Counted from the stretch's first letter, positions 43,563 through 52,411 are shown. The stretch is DNA of 64,000 bases from Niallia endozanthoxylica (GCF_008710145.1 NZ_VYKL01000045.1:62001-126000); one strand, 5' to 3'. Numbers and translations: made by a program. Notes: generated by a model not told the origin, from the letters alone.

Positions 43563-43741
43563 TTTTCAAAGGGAGTATTTAACATCAACAACTCTATTTA
43601 ATACACCAAATAAATACCCGAACCGTTATAGTTCGGGGTTTTGTCAACTTAAATACTTGTGTCCCAGCTTCTAACATGTTTCTACTTTTAAACTTCTTCC
43701 TATAAAGCCCACTTCATTTTATAAAGAAAGATCCCTTACAA

Positions 43742-44215
43742 TCAAGATTTCTTAAATCCTTCTTCTTTTAGGTATTCACAAGCTTCCTCATAGCTCGAAA
43801 AACTATTTTCTAGATTGACGCCGGCATATATATTCCAAAAGCCTTCTTCTTGAAGAAGTAGAAGCGCATTATTTTTAGAATTAATCCATTCCTCTTGTTC
43901 CACTGATTCTTCAGCAATAGTCTTTTCTTCTATTGTATTGGGTGCTAATGATTGTATTGATTTTCCAATAATTTCTCTTAGTTCTGCCTCTGAAAAATTA
44001 CGAATATTCACCATACCTTTATTATCTGTATCATACTCTTTTAGTTTGTCCGCATATACAAATCCATTTCCATTCGGATGTAAGTGATACACTACATTCC
44101 TTTTTTCACTTCCGCTTTCAACATAATGAAAATTGACACGTCTTAATGAAACATCTTTTCGTTCCAACTGAGGGAAGGATTCTATAACTTTTAGTTTTTC
44201 TTCAAATGATAACAT
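43742..44215 (-). CDS. conserved hypothetical protein
   Basis: A 157-residue product starting MLSFEEKLKVIESFPQLERK, with RRVNFHYVESGSEKRNVVYH and an acidic, helical C-terminus (SYEEACEYLKEEGFKKS). The start was chosen for its TGGAGG at six bases; an 18-codon extension is unsupported. It resembles widespread Bacillus proteins of unknown function. No domain was assigned. Confidence 0.6.
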   Translation of the reverse strand: MLSFEEKLKVIESFPQLERKDVSLRRVNFHYVESGSEKRNVVYHLHPNGNGFVYADKLKEYDTDNKGMVNIRNFSEAELREIIGKSIQSLAPNTIEEKTIAEESVEQEEWINSKNNALLLLQEEGFWNIYAGVNLENSFSSYEEACEYLKEEGFKKS

Positions 44216-44298
44216 GTTTGCCTCCAAGTTTTTTTTGCTCATTATATCATTACTAGATTTCTTCAACAAAAGCCTAATCAGTGCTATAATTAAAATCT

Positions 44299-44330
44299 TG
44301 ATTTAAGTGTGGTACTGTTCTGGATGCTGT
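44299..44330. other. rlmH-3'-end-like attachment site C (degenerate)
   Basis: ATTTAAGTGTGGTACTGTTC aligns to the core of site B at about 16 of 21 positions. It lies 190 bp left of B; the interval holds no gene, only a CCTGAT/ATCAGG hairpin. Confidence 0.45.
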
Positions 44331-44483
44331 ATATAAGTTTATTCATTTCTACAATCTTAAATGTTCCGATAAAATTAAATAACCTGATCCCCTATTAATT
44401 TAAGAATCAGGCTTCATTATTGTGCTTTTTAATACTGTGTACACTGGTATTGCATAAAAGGGCATTGTTGTCTTTTGTAAATA

Positions 44484-44545
44484 AAAACCTCATTTACTTA
44501 TGATACGGTTCTCCATGTTGTATCAAAGTGAGGTTTATTTTTTTT
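44484..44545. other. rlmH-3'-end-like attachment site B
   Basis: The first 25 bases are identical to 45495-45519 at the end of rlmH. The minus strand reads GEPYHK-stop. The site is a long imperfect palindrome: AACCTCATTT and AAAGTGAGGTT as outer arms, TGATAC and GTATCA as inner arms. Confidence 0.85.
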
Positions 44546-44638
44546 TATAATGACTAAAATAAAGTCTATATTTCATCCTAACTATAAAGTATATTTAGTA
44601 TCTAGATAAAATAATCATCTGATTAAGGATGTGTCAAC

Positions 44639-45346
44639 ATGCGCATTAATAAATATATAAGTGAATCTGGAAAGGCATCTAGACGAGGCGCCGATAAACT
44701 AATTGCCGATGGGAGAGTTACTATTAATGGGAAACGGGTAACGATAGGCAGCCAAGTTGAACCTGGAGATGATGTTCGAGTAGATGGAAATCCAATCCGA
44801 GTAGCAAGGAATAATGTCTATATTGCCTTAAATAAACCTGTAGGCATTACTAGTACAACAGAAAAAGGTGTAAAGGGCAATATTGTCGATTTGGTCAACC
44901 ATCCATTAAGAATATTTAATATTGGGCGTCTGGATAAAGATTCAGAGGGATTAATACTGCTTACGAACGATGGCGACATTGTTAACGAAATTCTGCGTTC
45001 TGAAAATAAGCATGAAAAGGAATATATCGTTTCAGTAGACAAGCCAATTACTCCTGAATTCCTGAAGAAAATGTCAGAGGGTGTCAAAATATTAGGTACA
45101 AAAACACTTCCATGTCAAACTTTTCAATTATCAAAGTTTGATTTTAAAATTATTCTAACACAGGGGTTAAATCGGCAAATTCGCCGTATGTGCGCTGAAT
45201 TAGGATATGAAGTATATCGACTGCAAAGGATTCGAATTATGAATATTCACTTAGGCAACCTTCCTCCCGGACAATGGAGAGATCTATCCAAGAAAGAGCG
45301 AAACCAATTATTCAGAGATTTAAACTATGAGCCAAAAGAATGGTAA
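44639..45346 (+). CDS. RluF-type rRNA pseudouridine synthase
   Basis: A 235-residue enzyme. The N-terminal S4 RNA-binding domain (RINKYISESGKASRRGADKL) is followed by a RsuA/RluF catalytic domain with NIGRLDKDSEGLILLTNDGD (catalytic Asp near residue 101) and GLNRQIRRMCAELGYEV. RluF isomerises uridine in 23S rRNA. It is the only gene in a 1.0-kb unit bounded by a perfect 25-bp direct repeat (44484-44508 and 45495-45519), oriented opposite to rlmH. Confidence 0.88.
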   Translation: MRINKYISESGKASRRGADKLIADGRVTINGKRVTIGSQVEPGDDVRVDGNPIRVARNNVYIALNKPVGITSTTEKGVKGNIVDLVNHPLRIFNIGRLDKDSEGLILLTNDGDIVNEILRSENKHEKEYIVSVDKPITPEFLKKMSEGVKILGTKTLPCQTFQLSKFDFKIILTQGLNRQIRRMCAELGYEVYRLQRIRIMNIHLGNLPPGQWRDLSKKERNQLFRDLNYEPKEW

Positions 45347-45494
45347 AAGCGTTGGAATATCGGGTTTAAGCAGGGATTATAACCATTGGATTAATATCCA
45401 GCTAAAGACAAAATTAACCTATAATTAAACCTTAGTACTTCTCTCCAAAAAGGAAGCACTAAGGAAAGTATGCTTAAGGATCGTCTGTACTTTG

Positions 45495-45527
45495 AAAACC
45501 TCATTTACTTATGATACGGCTCATTCC
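45495..45527. other. rlmH 3' end as attachment site A (attB-like)
   Basis: It covers the last codons and stop of rlmH plus ten bases beyond. The minus strand encodes NEPYHK-stop. Staphylococcal SCC elements integrate at this same point of rlmH. Confidence 0.8.
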
Positions 45528-45984
45528 GATTAATTCGAAAAGCCCGGTATACCTGCTCAAGCAAGATTAGACGCATGAGCTGATGGGGGAAGGTCATTTT
45601 AGAAAAAGAGAGCTTTTCATCTGCCCGCTGTAATACTTCATTACTTAAACCAAGTGATCCTCCAATGACAAAAGCAATCTTACTTTTTCCATATGTAGCT
45701 AATTTATCGATCGTATCAGCTAATTCTTCAGATGATTTCATTTTCCCATCAATTGCTAGTGCAATAACGTATGTTTCTTGAGATAATTTTGCCAGCAGTT
45801 TTTCTCCCTCTTTGTTTTTTACTAGTTCCATCTCAGCGACACTCAACACTTCAGGTGCCTTTTCATCAGTTACTTCGATTACTTCTACTTTCGCATAACT
45901 TGATAATCGCTTTAGATATTCATCAATTCCTGCTTTTAAGTACTTCTCCTTTAGTTTTCCAACTGAAATAATTGAGATATTCAC
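45505..45984 (-). CDS. rlmH: 23S rRNA (pseudouridine1915-N3)-methyltransferase
   Basis: The 159-residue SPOUT enzyme has SIISVGKLKEKYLKAGIDEY at the start, FVIGGSLGLSNEVLQRAD (knotted SAM site) near residue 105 and the invariant C-terminal RNEPYHK. It methylates Psi1915 of 23S rRNA helix 69. It ends the origin-proximal core block. Everything immediately downstream is the cassette-like region bounded by copies of its own 3' end, and its reading frame is kept intact by site A. Confidence 0.97.
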   Translation of the reverse strand: MNISIISVGKLKEKYLKAGIDEYLKRLSSYAKVEVIEVTDEKAPEVLSVAEMELVKNKEGEKLLAKLSQETYVIALAIDGKMKSSEELADTIDKLATYGKSKIAFVIGGSLGLSNEVLQRADEKLSFSKMTFPHQLMRLILLEQVYRAFRINRNEPYHK

Positions 45985-46020
45985 AATTTATCCTCACTTT
46001 ACAAACAATTTACAAACAAG

Positions 46021-46229
46021 ATATCCACAGGAGTTATCCACATATCCACACTAACTTTCCACATCTTGTATAGGATCATTCGTTCCCTACAAGATATATC
46101 AGTGCTTTTCGACAATATTCACACCCTGTTGATAACTTTTTTTGACATTATTCTACGATTAATCCTTTACCGCCATTCATTTACTTTCGATAAGCTTTTA
46201 GTAACTTTTATCTTTTAACATGTGGATAA
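46021..46229. promoter_or_regulatory. cluster of DnaA-box-like 9-mers
   Basis: TTATCCACA at 46034-46042 and its complement TGTGGATAA at 46221-46229 are perfect DnaA boxes. ATATCCACA occurs twice (46021 and 46042), and one-mismatch forms lie between. The 329-bp rlmH/htrC gap is otherwise AT-rich without a gene. Confidence 0.55.
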
Positions 46230-46263
46230 TTAAATGAATAAGCTGTGCACAATTCATCATACA

Positions 46264-46300
46264 TAAAAAAACAGGAAAGCCGAACCGGCCATCCTGTTCT
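46264..46300 (-). terminator. htrC terminator
   Basis: On the minus strand AACAGGATGGCCGG and CCGGTTCGGCTTTCCTGTT region stem-loop is followed by TTTTTTATG, just past the stop. Confidence 0.8.
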
Positions 46301-46313
46301 GTGAAAGTATCAT

Positions 46314-47549
46314 CTAATATGTTTCTCCAACTAATTTTAAAGTTGCTTCTTGTCTTTTACCTTCACGATAATAGGTGACTGACATTTGATCTCCTATTTG
46401 TTTTTCATTATACAGATGCTTCCGTAATGCGATTACATCATTTATTTTCTCTCCATCCATTTCCACAATAACATCCAATTCCTGCAGACCTGCTTTAGAT
46501 GCCGGTGAATTGGGTACAACTCTTTCAATCATAACTCCCTCTTTTACATCCCTTGGCAATATTAATGTTTCCTGCTGGTGATATGAGGAGATTTCCGTTA
46601 CATTTCGAAGCTGAACACCCATCGCTGGTCTTTTTACTTCACCAAATTGCTCTAAGTCCTCAATAATTGGAATAGCTGAATTAATTGGAATGGAAAGGCC
46701 AATTCCTTCAACAGCCTCCTGAGCAATCTTCATTGAATTAATACCGATTATCTGTCCGGCAATATTCACTAATGCCCCGCCGCTGTTACCAGGATTGATG
46801 GCGGCGTCTGTTTGGAGAACCTCAACCTGCCAATCCTCAACGCCATCCATATTTAAATCAACAGGAATAGTCCGCTCTAAACCGGAAATAATCCCACTCG
46901 TTACAGACCCTGAGAATCCCAAGCCAAGTGGATTTCCAATGGCAATAACCGGCTCGCCTGACCTTAAGGTATCTGAGTCACCAAATTCGGCAATCGTTTT
47001 AATATCCTTTCCTGGAACCTCGATTACAGCAAGGTCTGTCCAAGGATCACTGCCTTTTAACTCTGCAGAAAGCTTTGTCCCGTCAGATAGTGTTACTTCA
47101 AGCTGGTCTGCCCCTTCAACAACATGATTATTGGTCACAATAAAAGCTCTGTCGCCTTCCTTTTTGTAAATAACTCCAGAACCTGTTCCAGCCTCTTGAT
47201 TAGCACCGCTTTGCTCTGACCAGAAGCTTGCCGATTGAATATTCGTTATCCCAACGACAGCATCACCAGCTTTTTCAACAGCTTTCGTTACTCCTGTTTC
47301 TACCTTCAGTGAAACATTTTGAGTAATCAGATTCCCTTTATTATTGTTAGTGTTTACTTCCACCTGATTAGTCGGCTGCACAGAGTAGGGAAGAAGTCCA
47401 TTATCAGAAAGAGTTGGTACGGCCAATAGAACAAGTAATCCACCTACAATAGCACCTGCCAAACTAGGAAGAAAAAAACCACCTTTTCTTCCTTTTGGCT
47501 GCCTCACACGGCTATTTTCATCCTGGTCATAATAACCCACCAAGTCCAC
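46314..47549 (-). CDS. htrC: HtrA-type serine protease (YyxA/HtrC)
   Basis: A 411-residue membrane-anchored DegP-like protease. One helix lies near residues 28-48, followed by a trypsin-like domain with the catalytic triad His in VTNNHVVEGA, Asp in DPWTDLAVIEV and Ser in NPGNSGGALVN. A PDZ domain occupies the last 95 residues (VVPNSPASKAGLQELDVIVE). It degrades misfolded extracytoplasmic proteins. It is read from a GTG at 47549. It follows yycJ at 110 bp, as in other Bacillus. Confidence 0.93.
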   Translation of the reverse strand: MDLVGYYDQDENSRVRQPKGRKGGFFLPSLAGAIVGGLLVLLAVPTLSDNGLLPYSVQPTNQVEVNTNNNKGNLITQNVSLKVETGVTKAVEKAGDAVVGITNIQSASFWSEQSGANQEAGTGSGVIYKKEGDRAFIVTNNHVVEGADQLEVTLSDGTKLSAELKGSDPWTDLAVIEVPGKDIKTIAEFGDSDTLRSGEPVIAIGNPLGLGFSGSVTSGIISGLERTIPVDLNMDGVEDWQVEVLQTDAAINPGNSGGALVNIAGQIIGINSMKIAQEAVEGIGLSIPINSAIPIIEDLEQFGEVKRPAMGVQLRNVTEISSYHQQETLILPRDVKEGVMIERVVPNSPASKAGLQELDVIVEMDGEKINDVIALRKHLYNEKQIGDQMSVTYYREGKRQEATLKLVGETY

Positions 47550-47659
47550 ATCCTTTCTTCCGATATTTCTCTACGTTTTATTTTACCTACCTAACCAATA
47601 TTATACTCATCTCATTTTTAAAAAACTAAAATGACGCACTGACAGACGTGCCCCCCGCA

Positions 47660-48454
47660 TCACACAGTTGTAATTGGTATAGGGGTCTTGGGATCTGTAT
47701 CATAGAGAGTAACCTGTTCCCCAACGATAATTCCCTTTGTTTCAAGCGTTTGAGTAACAGCCATTCTAGCTAAATCCTTCATATTATTATCAAGACTTAA
47801 ATGGGCAAGATAAATCCCTTTCGTCTGATCACCAATAACATCACTCATCGCTAATGCTGCGTCCTCATTTGAGACGTGACCGACATCGCTTAATATTCTT
47901 CGTTTGATATTCCATGGATAGCGCCCCATCCGCAGCATACTCACATCATGATTACTTTCAAATACATACGTATCCGCATTTGAAATCGTTCCCTTCATAC
48001 GGTCACTTACATAGCCTGTATCTGTAATGATAACTAACTTTTTCCCTTCATGATGAAAAACATAGAACATTGGCTCTGCTGCATCATGTGATACACCAAA
48101 GGATTCAATATCAACTGAACCAAAACTTTTGACGGTTTCCATACCAAAGATAAATTTTTGCTCTGTTGGAATTTCCCCAATTAGATGGTCCATTGCCTTC
48201 CAAGTTTTCTCGTTTGCATAGATGGGGAGTTTATATTTACGAGCGAGTATGCCAACACCTTTAATATGGTCACTATGTTCATGTGTCACAAAGATTCCCG
48301 AAAGCTTACTTATATCACGACCAACTTGTTCAAATAATGCTTCCATTTGCTTGCCGCTAAAACCGGCATCAACTAAAAAGGAATGATTCTCTGCTTCAAT
48401 AAAGGTCGCATTCCCCGTACTTCCGCTCGCAAGAACACTAAATTGTAACGCCAT
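47660..48454 (-). CDS. yycJ: MBL-fold hydrolase YycJ/WalJ
   Basis: A 264-residue metallo-beta-lactamase-fold protein with FVTHEHSDHIKGV near residue 56 (HxHxDH zinc motif) and later ligands in TDTGYVSD and GHVSNEDAA. YycJ is linked to the WalRK regulon and DNA repair or replication coordination in Firmicutes; exonuclease activity is reported for the family. It is the fifth gene of the wal operon, 6 bp after yycI. Confidence 0.93.
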   Translation of the reverse strand: MALQFSVLASGSTGNATFIEAENHSFLVDAGFSGKQMEALFEQVGRDISKLSGIFVTHEHSDHIKGVGILARKYKLPIYANEKTWKAMDHLIGEIPTEQKFIFGMETVKSFGSVDIESFGVSHDAAEPMFYVFHHEGKKLVIITDTGYVSDRMKGTISNADTYVFESNHDVSMLRMGRYPWNIKRRILSDVGHVSNEDAALAMSDVIGDQTKGIYLAHLSLDNNMKDLARMAVTQTLETKGIIVGEQVTLYDTDPKTPIPITTV

Positions 48455-48460
48455 ACTTTC

Positions 48461-49288
48461 TCACTCCACTATTTTTTTATCTTTTAATTCTACTATTTCG
48501 CCTTCAAAGGCACTAACGAAGAGCCTTTCCTTGCCGTTCACGACAAAACACCACGCCGGATTCAATACTTGGTTTGTGTCGGAAAGAGGAACTAAGGTAT
48601 AGTAGCCTAATTCCGGTTCTGTAATGGAACTATTCGGCTTTAAGAGTCCATTTGTATAAAGTGTTTCAATTGCCTTTATCGGTTGAATAATTTTCTCTGA
48701 CTTCGAAAGCTTCTCTATTTTTTCAAGATACGTCTGTCTATAAGAATCAATTTCATTATCTTCATTTATATAAAATATAAGTTTCCCGTTATCATTCTCA
48801 AATAGTGTTTTCCCTTCAAAGTACTGAGCGTAAGTAATCGTTTTTTCATCTTTGCTTTTTTCCCAAAAGCGATAATCTTCACCATATAGAATGTGATTTT
48901 TAATAAAACTATTTAATTCCGACGGACCGAACTTGTCCGATATTTTCATTGGACTATCCAAGAAGGAATCCAATGTTGTACCATCAACAATGTTTAAGGT
49001 TTGATCAGCTAATATACTTTTTTCCAAATCCTCATCCTTGAATACCTTCGGCTTTGCCTTTAAGTAATGGTCCTCCACATAGCCTTTCGGCAGTACATCA
49101 TAGTCAATTTCATCAGCTAATAGGCGCTTTTCAATCGATGCTTCATTTTCCGTTCTCACAACTTCATATTTACTGTCATCCCATATTTTAAAAAACTCAT
49201 ACATTAAGTAAATGTCAAGAATAAGGAAGGAAATGATGAAAATGGTTTTAATTTTACTCCAATCCACTAACTTCCCCTCCAAATTCAT
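48461..49288 (-). CDS. yycI: WalK regulator YycI
   Basis: A 275-residue protein with one N-terminal membrane helix (KTIFIISFLILDIYLMYEFF) and an extracytoplasmic region typical of YycI/YycH_2. With YycH it controls WalK activity across the membrane. It overlaps the yycH gene by 35 bp. Confidence 0.92.
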   Translation of the reverse strand: MNLEGKLVDWSKIKTIFIISFLILDIYLMYEFFKIWDDSKYEVVRTENEASIEKRLLADEIDYDVLPKGYVEDHYLKAKPKVFKDEDLEKSILADQTLNIVDGTTLDSFLDSPMKISDKFGPSELNSFIKNHILYGEDYRFWEKSKDEKTITYAQYFEGKTLFENDNGKLIFYINEDNEIDSYRQTYLEKIEKLSKSEKIIQPIKAIETLYTNGLLKPNSSITEPELGYYTLVPLSDTNQVLNPAWCFVVNGKERLFVSAFEGEIVELKDKKIVE

Positions 49289-50576
49289 TCATTTTAACCG
49301 GCTTCCATTCCCCATTATATAAGTAATACCAACTTGGCTCTAATTGAATAAGCAGTGACTGAACATTCATTTTCATGTTATAGCCAATTTTTATATTCTC
49401 AAGTAGAGCAGGGTTAAACTGATCTAGATTCTGAATCTTCCCAAGTACTACTTCACCTGAGTCTAACTTTTTATCAGCTGTTGAAGTTAGCAAACCAAGG
49501 GAGAAATTATTGCGAATATAGCGGCTGATATCTGTATTCCCCCAAACTAGTTGAATTCTTGGCAAATCTACATTTTCACTAAATACAGGATAGCCGTCTT
49601 GTCCATATAGCCTGAAGTATACTGTTTGCTGGTCGTCATTCATTCCGACAAAGCGATAATTGTCAGTCCATCCTCCGTGTCCATTGACAAAATCTATACT
49701 CCTTTTTAAAAGGTTATTTGTATCGTTGTCCTGACTTCTTGTCTCTGAAGGATCAATATATTTAATCATATTGGTATCCGTGTTGACTCTCATTAAGCTT
49801 GAAGCATCTGTATACTCTTCACCTGTAGCAATATAGTTTTTCTGAACAAGACTTGGGTCGCTGAATAAGGCATCTTTAAATTTGTCTGAATCTAAATGTG
49901 AAGAGAGATGTTGATAGCTCATCATTTCTGTTTCTCCTTCAGGCAGGTAAATTCTGCGTCCAGAAACAGTTGTATATGGGAAATACTTTCTAAATGCTTT
50001 TGCTGCTTCAAAATATTGCCCCTTAAATTCCGAAATAAAAGATAAGGTCACCATGCTTCTATATACTTTTTCCTCTTCACGCGAAACAAAATAGACAACA
50101 CCATGCTCTCTTTGTTCCTCATTTAATGGAATAAACACTTGATTAAAGCGGAAATTAGGTACATCCTTTTCCTTTATGCCAAGGACATTTTTATACAAAT
50201 CAATAGAAATTGAACTAGGAAAAAGAATTTCAACAGCGTCTTGATTATCTACTAAAGAGTAGACATCCGTGCCTTCTAGCGCAATATTCTCAAAACCAGC
50301 CAAATTCCACTGGCTTATTTCATTTATTACCTTCTCTATTTCTTCTTCTTTAAGTGACCCAAAATAGCCTCCTTCCATATGGTAGAGGATTTGCTCTGGT
50401 CTCACAATATCCTTTAAGGCCTTTTTTGGACTGAGACTCACCTCTTGAACCGTCTCTCCATTTTCTAACTCCTCATAATGTGGCTGATATGTCCATAAAG
50501 TCCAGGTTAACAGCAAACTTACTCCAACAAGAATGGATAAGATGATGGATTTAATGCTTTCATATGTCAATTCCAT
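49254..50576 (-). CDS. yycH: WalK regulator YycH
   Basis: A 440-residue protein with one N-terminal membrane helix (KSIILSILVGVSLLLTWTLW) and a large extracytoplasmic part (DNDTNNLLKRSIDFVNGHGG, NYRFVGMNDDQQTVYFRLYG). It forms the YycHI-WalK membrane complex. It overlaps walK by 10 bp. Confidence 0.92.
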   Translation of the reverse strand: MELTYESIKSIILSILVGVSLLLTWTLWTYQPHYEELENGETVQEVSLSPKKALKDIVRPEQILYHMEGGYFGSLKEEEIEKVINEISQWNLAGFENIALEGTDVYSLVDNQDAVEILFPSSISIDLYKNVLGIKEKDVPNFRFNQVFIPLNEEQREHGVVYFVSREEEKVYRSMVTLSFISEFKGQYFEAAKAFRKYFPYTTVSGRRIYLPEGETEMMSYQHLSSHLDSDKFKDALFSDPSLVQKNYIATGEEYTDASSLMRVNTDTNMIKYIDPSETRSQDNDTNNLLKRSIDFVNGHGGWTDNYRFVGMNDDQQTVYFRLYGQDGYPVFSENVDLPRIQLVWGNTDISRYIRNNFSLGLLTSTADKKLDSGEVVLGKIQNLDQFNPALLENIKIGYNMKMNVQSLLIQLEPSWYYLYNGEWKPVKMNEFGGEVSGLE

Positions 50577-52411
50577 TCATCCTCCTCGTCCTCGTATTTT
50601 TCATATGGCAGACTAAAGAAAATTGTCGTTCCCTTCCCTTCAATACTTCTAGCCCATATTTGTCCTTCATGAGCTTCAACCATCTCTTTAGCAATGGCCA
50701 ATCCAAGCCCGGTACCTCCTAGCTTTCTCGTCCTTGCCTTGTCCACACGGTAGAAGCGTCCAAATATTTTATTTACGTTTCCTTTTGGAATTCCCATTCC
50801 CTGGTCTGTAATGCTGACAATAATTTGATCTTCCTGCTCCTTTATCCTAAAGGTTACCTTTCCTCCTTCAGGAGAGTACTTCAAGGCATTGGAAATAACA
50901 TTATCAATTACCTGCGTCAGCTTATCAGGGTCAATTTCCAATAATACAGGCTTATCTGGAAGCTTTCTTTCAAACTCTACAGTCTGCTCCTTCGTTAGTT
51001 CAAATCGGTCGATAATCCGGTTAAAAAACACCACAAAATCAACCCACTCCTTTGATAGTTTGTAGTCCTTACTATCCATTTTCGACAGCTGTAAAAGATC
51101 ATTCACTAGACGAATCATCCGCTCTGTTTCATTTTGAGCTACATTTAAAAAATTCGGGGCGATGTCCTTATCCTGCCATGCACCATCAGATAACGCTTCT
51201 AAATAGCTCCGCATCGTTGTTAAAGGCGTGCGCAGCTCATGTGATACGTTTGCAACAAACTCTCTCCGCTCCATTTCAATCTTTTCCTGCTCCGTAATAT
51301 CATGTAAAACGGTAATTAAACCATTTACAAAGCCCGTTTCCTTTTGGATAACAGAGAAATTAGCTCGCAAAATATATGGATTATGGTCTGTACTATAATC
51401 CAAGATAACTGAATCCTTTTCAGAAACTAGTTCATCGAAGGTATATTCATCTTCTAAATCGAGAAGGGAAACAATTGGTGTAGAAAGTACCGTTTCACGT
51501 GAAACATTCAACATCAACGCTGCCTGATCATTAATCAAGATGACGCGGCCTCGTCTATCCGTTGCAATCACGCCATCCGTCATATAGGAAAGAACAGAAG
51601 AAAGCTTTCGTCTTTCACTCTCAGTCGAGCTTTGTGCCTCCTGAAGCTTTTTCGTTAAATTATTAAAAGTATATGCCAGCTGGCCAATTTCATCATTGCC
51701 ATAGACCCTTACCTTTCGAGAATAGTTTCCTTTTGACAAAGCGATAGCCTGCCGTCTCATGTCTGAGATTGGCTTTGTAATGGCTCTTGCGAGTAAAAAG
51801 CCTAAAACCACCGTAATAAACAATGCGATAATCGTTCCGGTAATAAAGATTTGATTGATTTGCTTCATTTGGACAAAGACATTTTCAATTTTTGAGACAA
51901 GGTAGATTGCTCCTACAACCTTTTCGTTTGAAATAACCGGTTTTGCTAAAACCCAAATCCTCTTTCCTGTTTGGGGGTCAATCATTTCTCGATCGTCAGA
52001 CTGTGCGGTTGCTATTACTCTCCGAATGATTGTATCAGTTGACTTTTGTCCAACTAATTCCTGATTATCAGGATCAGAGGTGCCGACAATTTTCAGCGTT
52101 TTCCCATCAATCACTCGAACCTCAAGAATATCTGCTGTTCGATAATCACCAAGTATGTTTCTAATATTTGTTTCTAAAGATACTTCATTTTCATCAGGTG
52201 GCGTATCCTTCGTTAACAGTTCTTCTACATAGTAAGTAAGGAGGTTCACTTTGTCGTGGATCGATGTTTTAAAATTGTCCTTTAAGGTTGTTTCTAACTG
52301 TCTGACAAAGTAAACACCAATAACCTGCATGGCAATAATGATCAGCAGCATATAGATAAGAACCGTTTTGTGCTGAACGGATTGAAAAAAACCAACTTTT
52401 CTCATAAACAA
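50567..52411 (-). CDS. walK: cell-wall sensor histidine kinase WalK
   Basis: The product of about 614 residues has two membrane helices (near 12-32 and 185-205) around an extracytoplasmic PAS-like domain. A HAMP domain (AITKPISDMRRQA), a cytoplasmic PAS domain, HisKA with FVANVSHELRTPLTTMRSYL (phosphorylated His) and an ATPase domain (VISNALKYSPEGG, GTGLGLAIAKEM) follow. It senses cell-wall state and phosphorylates WalR. A TTG six bases after GGAG and an ATG six bases later are both possible starts. A parS-like site lies within the coding sequence. Confidence 0.96.
   Translation of the reverse strand: MFMRKVGFFQSVQHKTVLIYMLLIIIAMQVIGVYFVRQLETTLKDNFKTSIHDKVNLLTYYVEELLTKDTPPDENEVSLETNIRNILGDYRTADILEVRVIDGKTLKIVGTSDPDNQELVGQKSTDTIIRRVIATAQSDDREMIDPQTGKRIWVLAKPVISNEKVVGAIYLVSKIENVFVQMKQINQIFITGTIIALFITVVLGFLLARAITKPISDMRRQAIALSKGNYSRKVRVYGNDEIGQLAYTFNNLTKKLQEAQSSTESERRKLSSVLSYMTDGVIATDRRGRVILINDQAALMLNVSRETVLSTPIVSLLDLEDEYTFDELVSEKDSVILDYSTDHNPYILRANFSVIQKETGFVNGLITVLHDITEQEKIEMERREFVANVSHELRTPLTTMRSYLEALSDGAWQDKDIAPNFLNVAQNETERMIRLVNDLLQLSKMDSKDYKLSKEWVDFVVFFNRIIDRFELTKEQTVEFERKLPDKPVLLEIDPDKLTQVIDNVISNALKYSPEGGKVTFRIKEQEDQIIVSITDQGMGIPKGNVNKIFGRFYRVDKARTRKLGGTGLGLAIAKEMVEAHEGQIWARSIEGKGTTIFFSLPYEKYEDEEDEWN
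51491..51506. promoter_or_regulatory. parS-like site inside walK
   Basis: CGTTTCACGTGAAACA matches the parS consensus at 15 of 16 positions. Confidence 0.75.

Noticed and set aside
30700..45527. Integron cassette array with intI
   Set aside because: No integrase is present and the sites match the rlmH 3' end rather than attC 1L/2L cores; the SCC-type explanation fits better.
30700..45527. CRISPR array or simple REP repeats
   Set aside because: The spacing is irregular (0.2-2.9 kb), genes lie between the copies, and the repeat equals a specific gene end.
46021..46229. oriC
   Set aside because: dnaA, dnaN and rpmH are not here, and gene order puts oriC beyond the right edge; only a secondary DnaA cluster is claimed.
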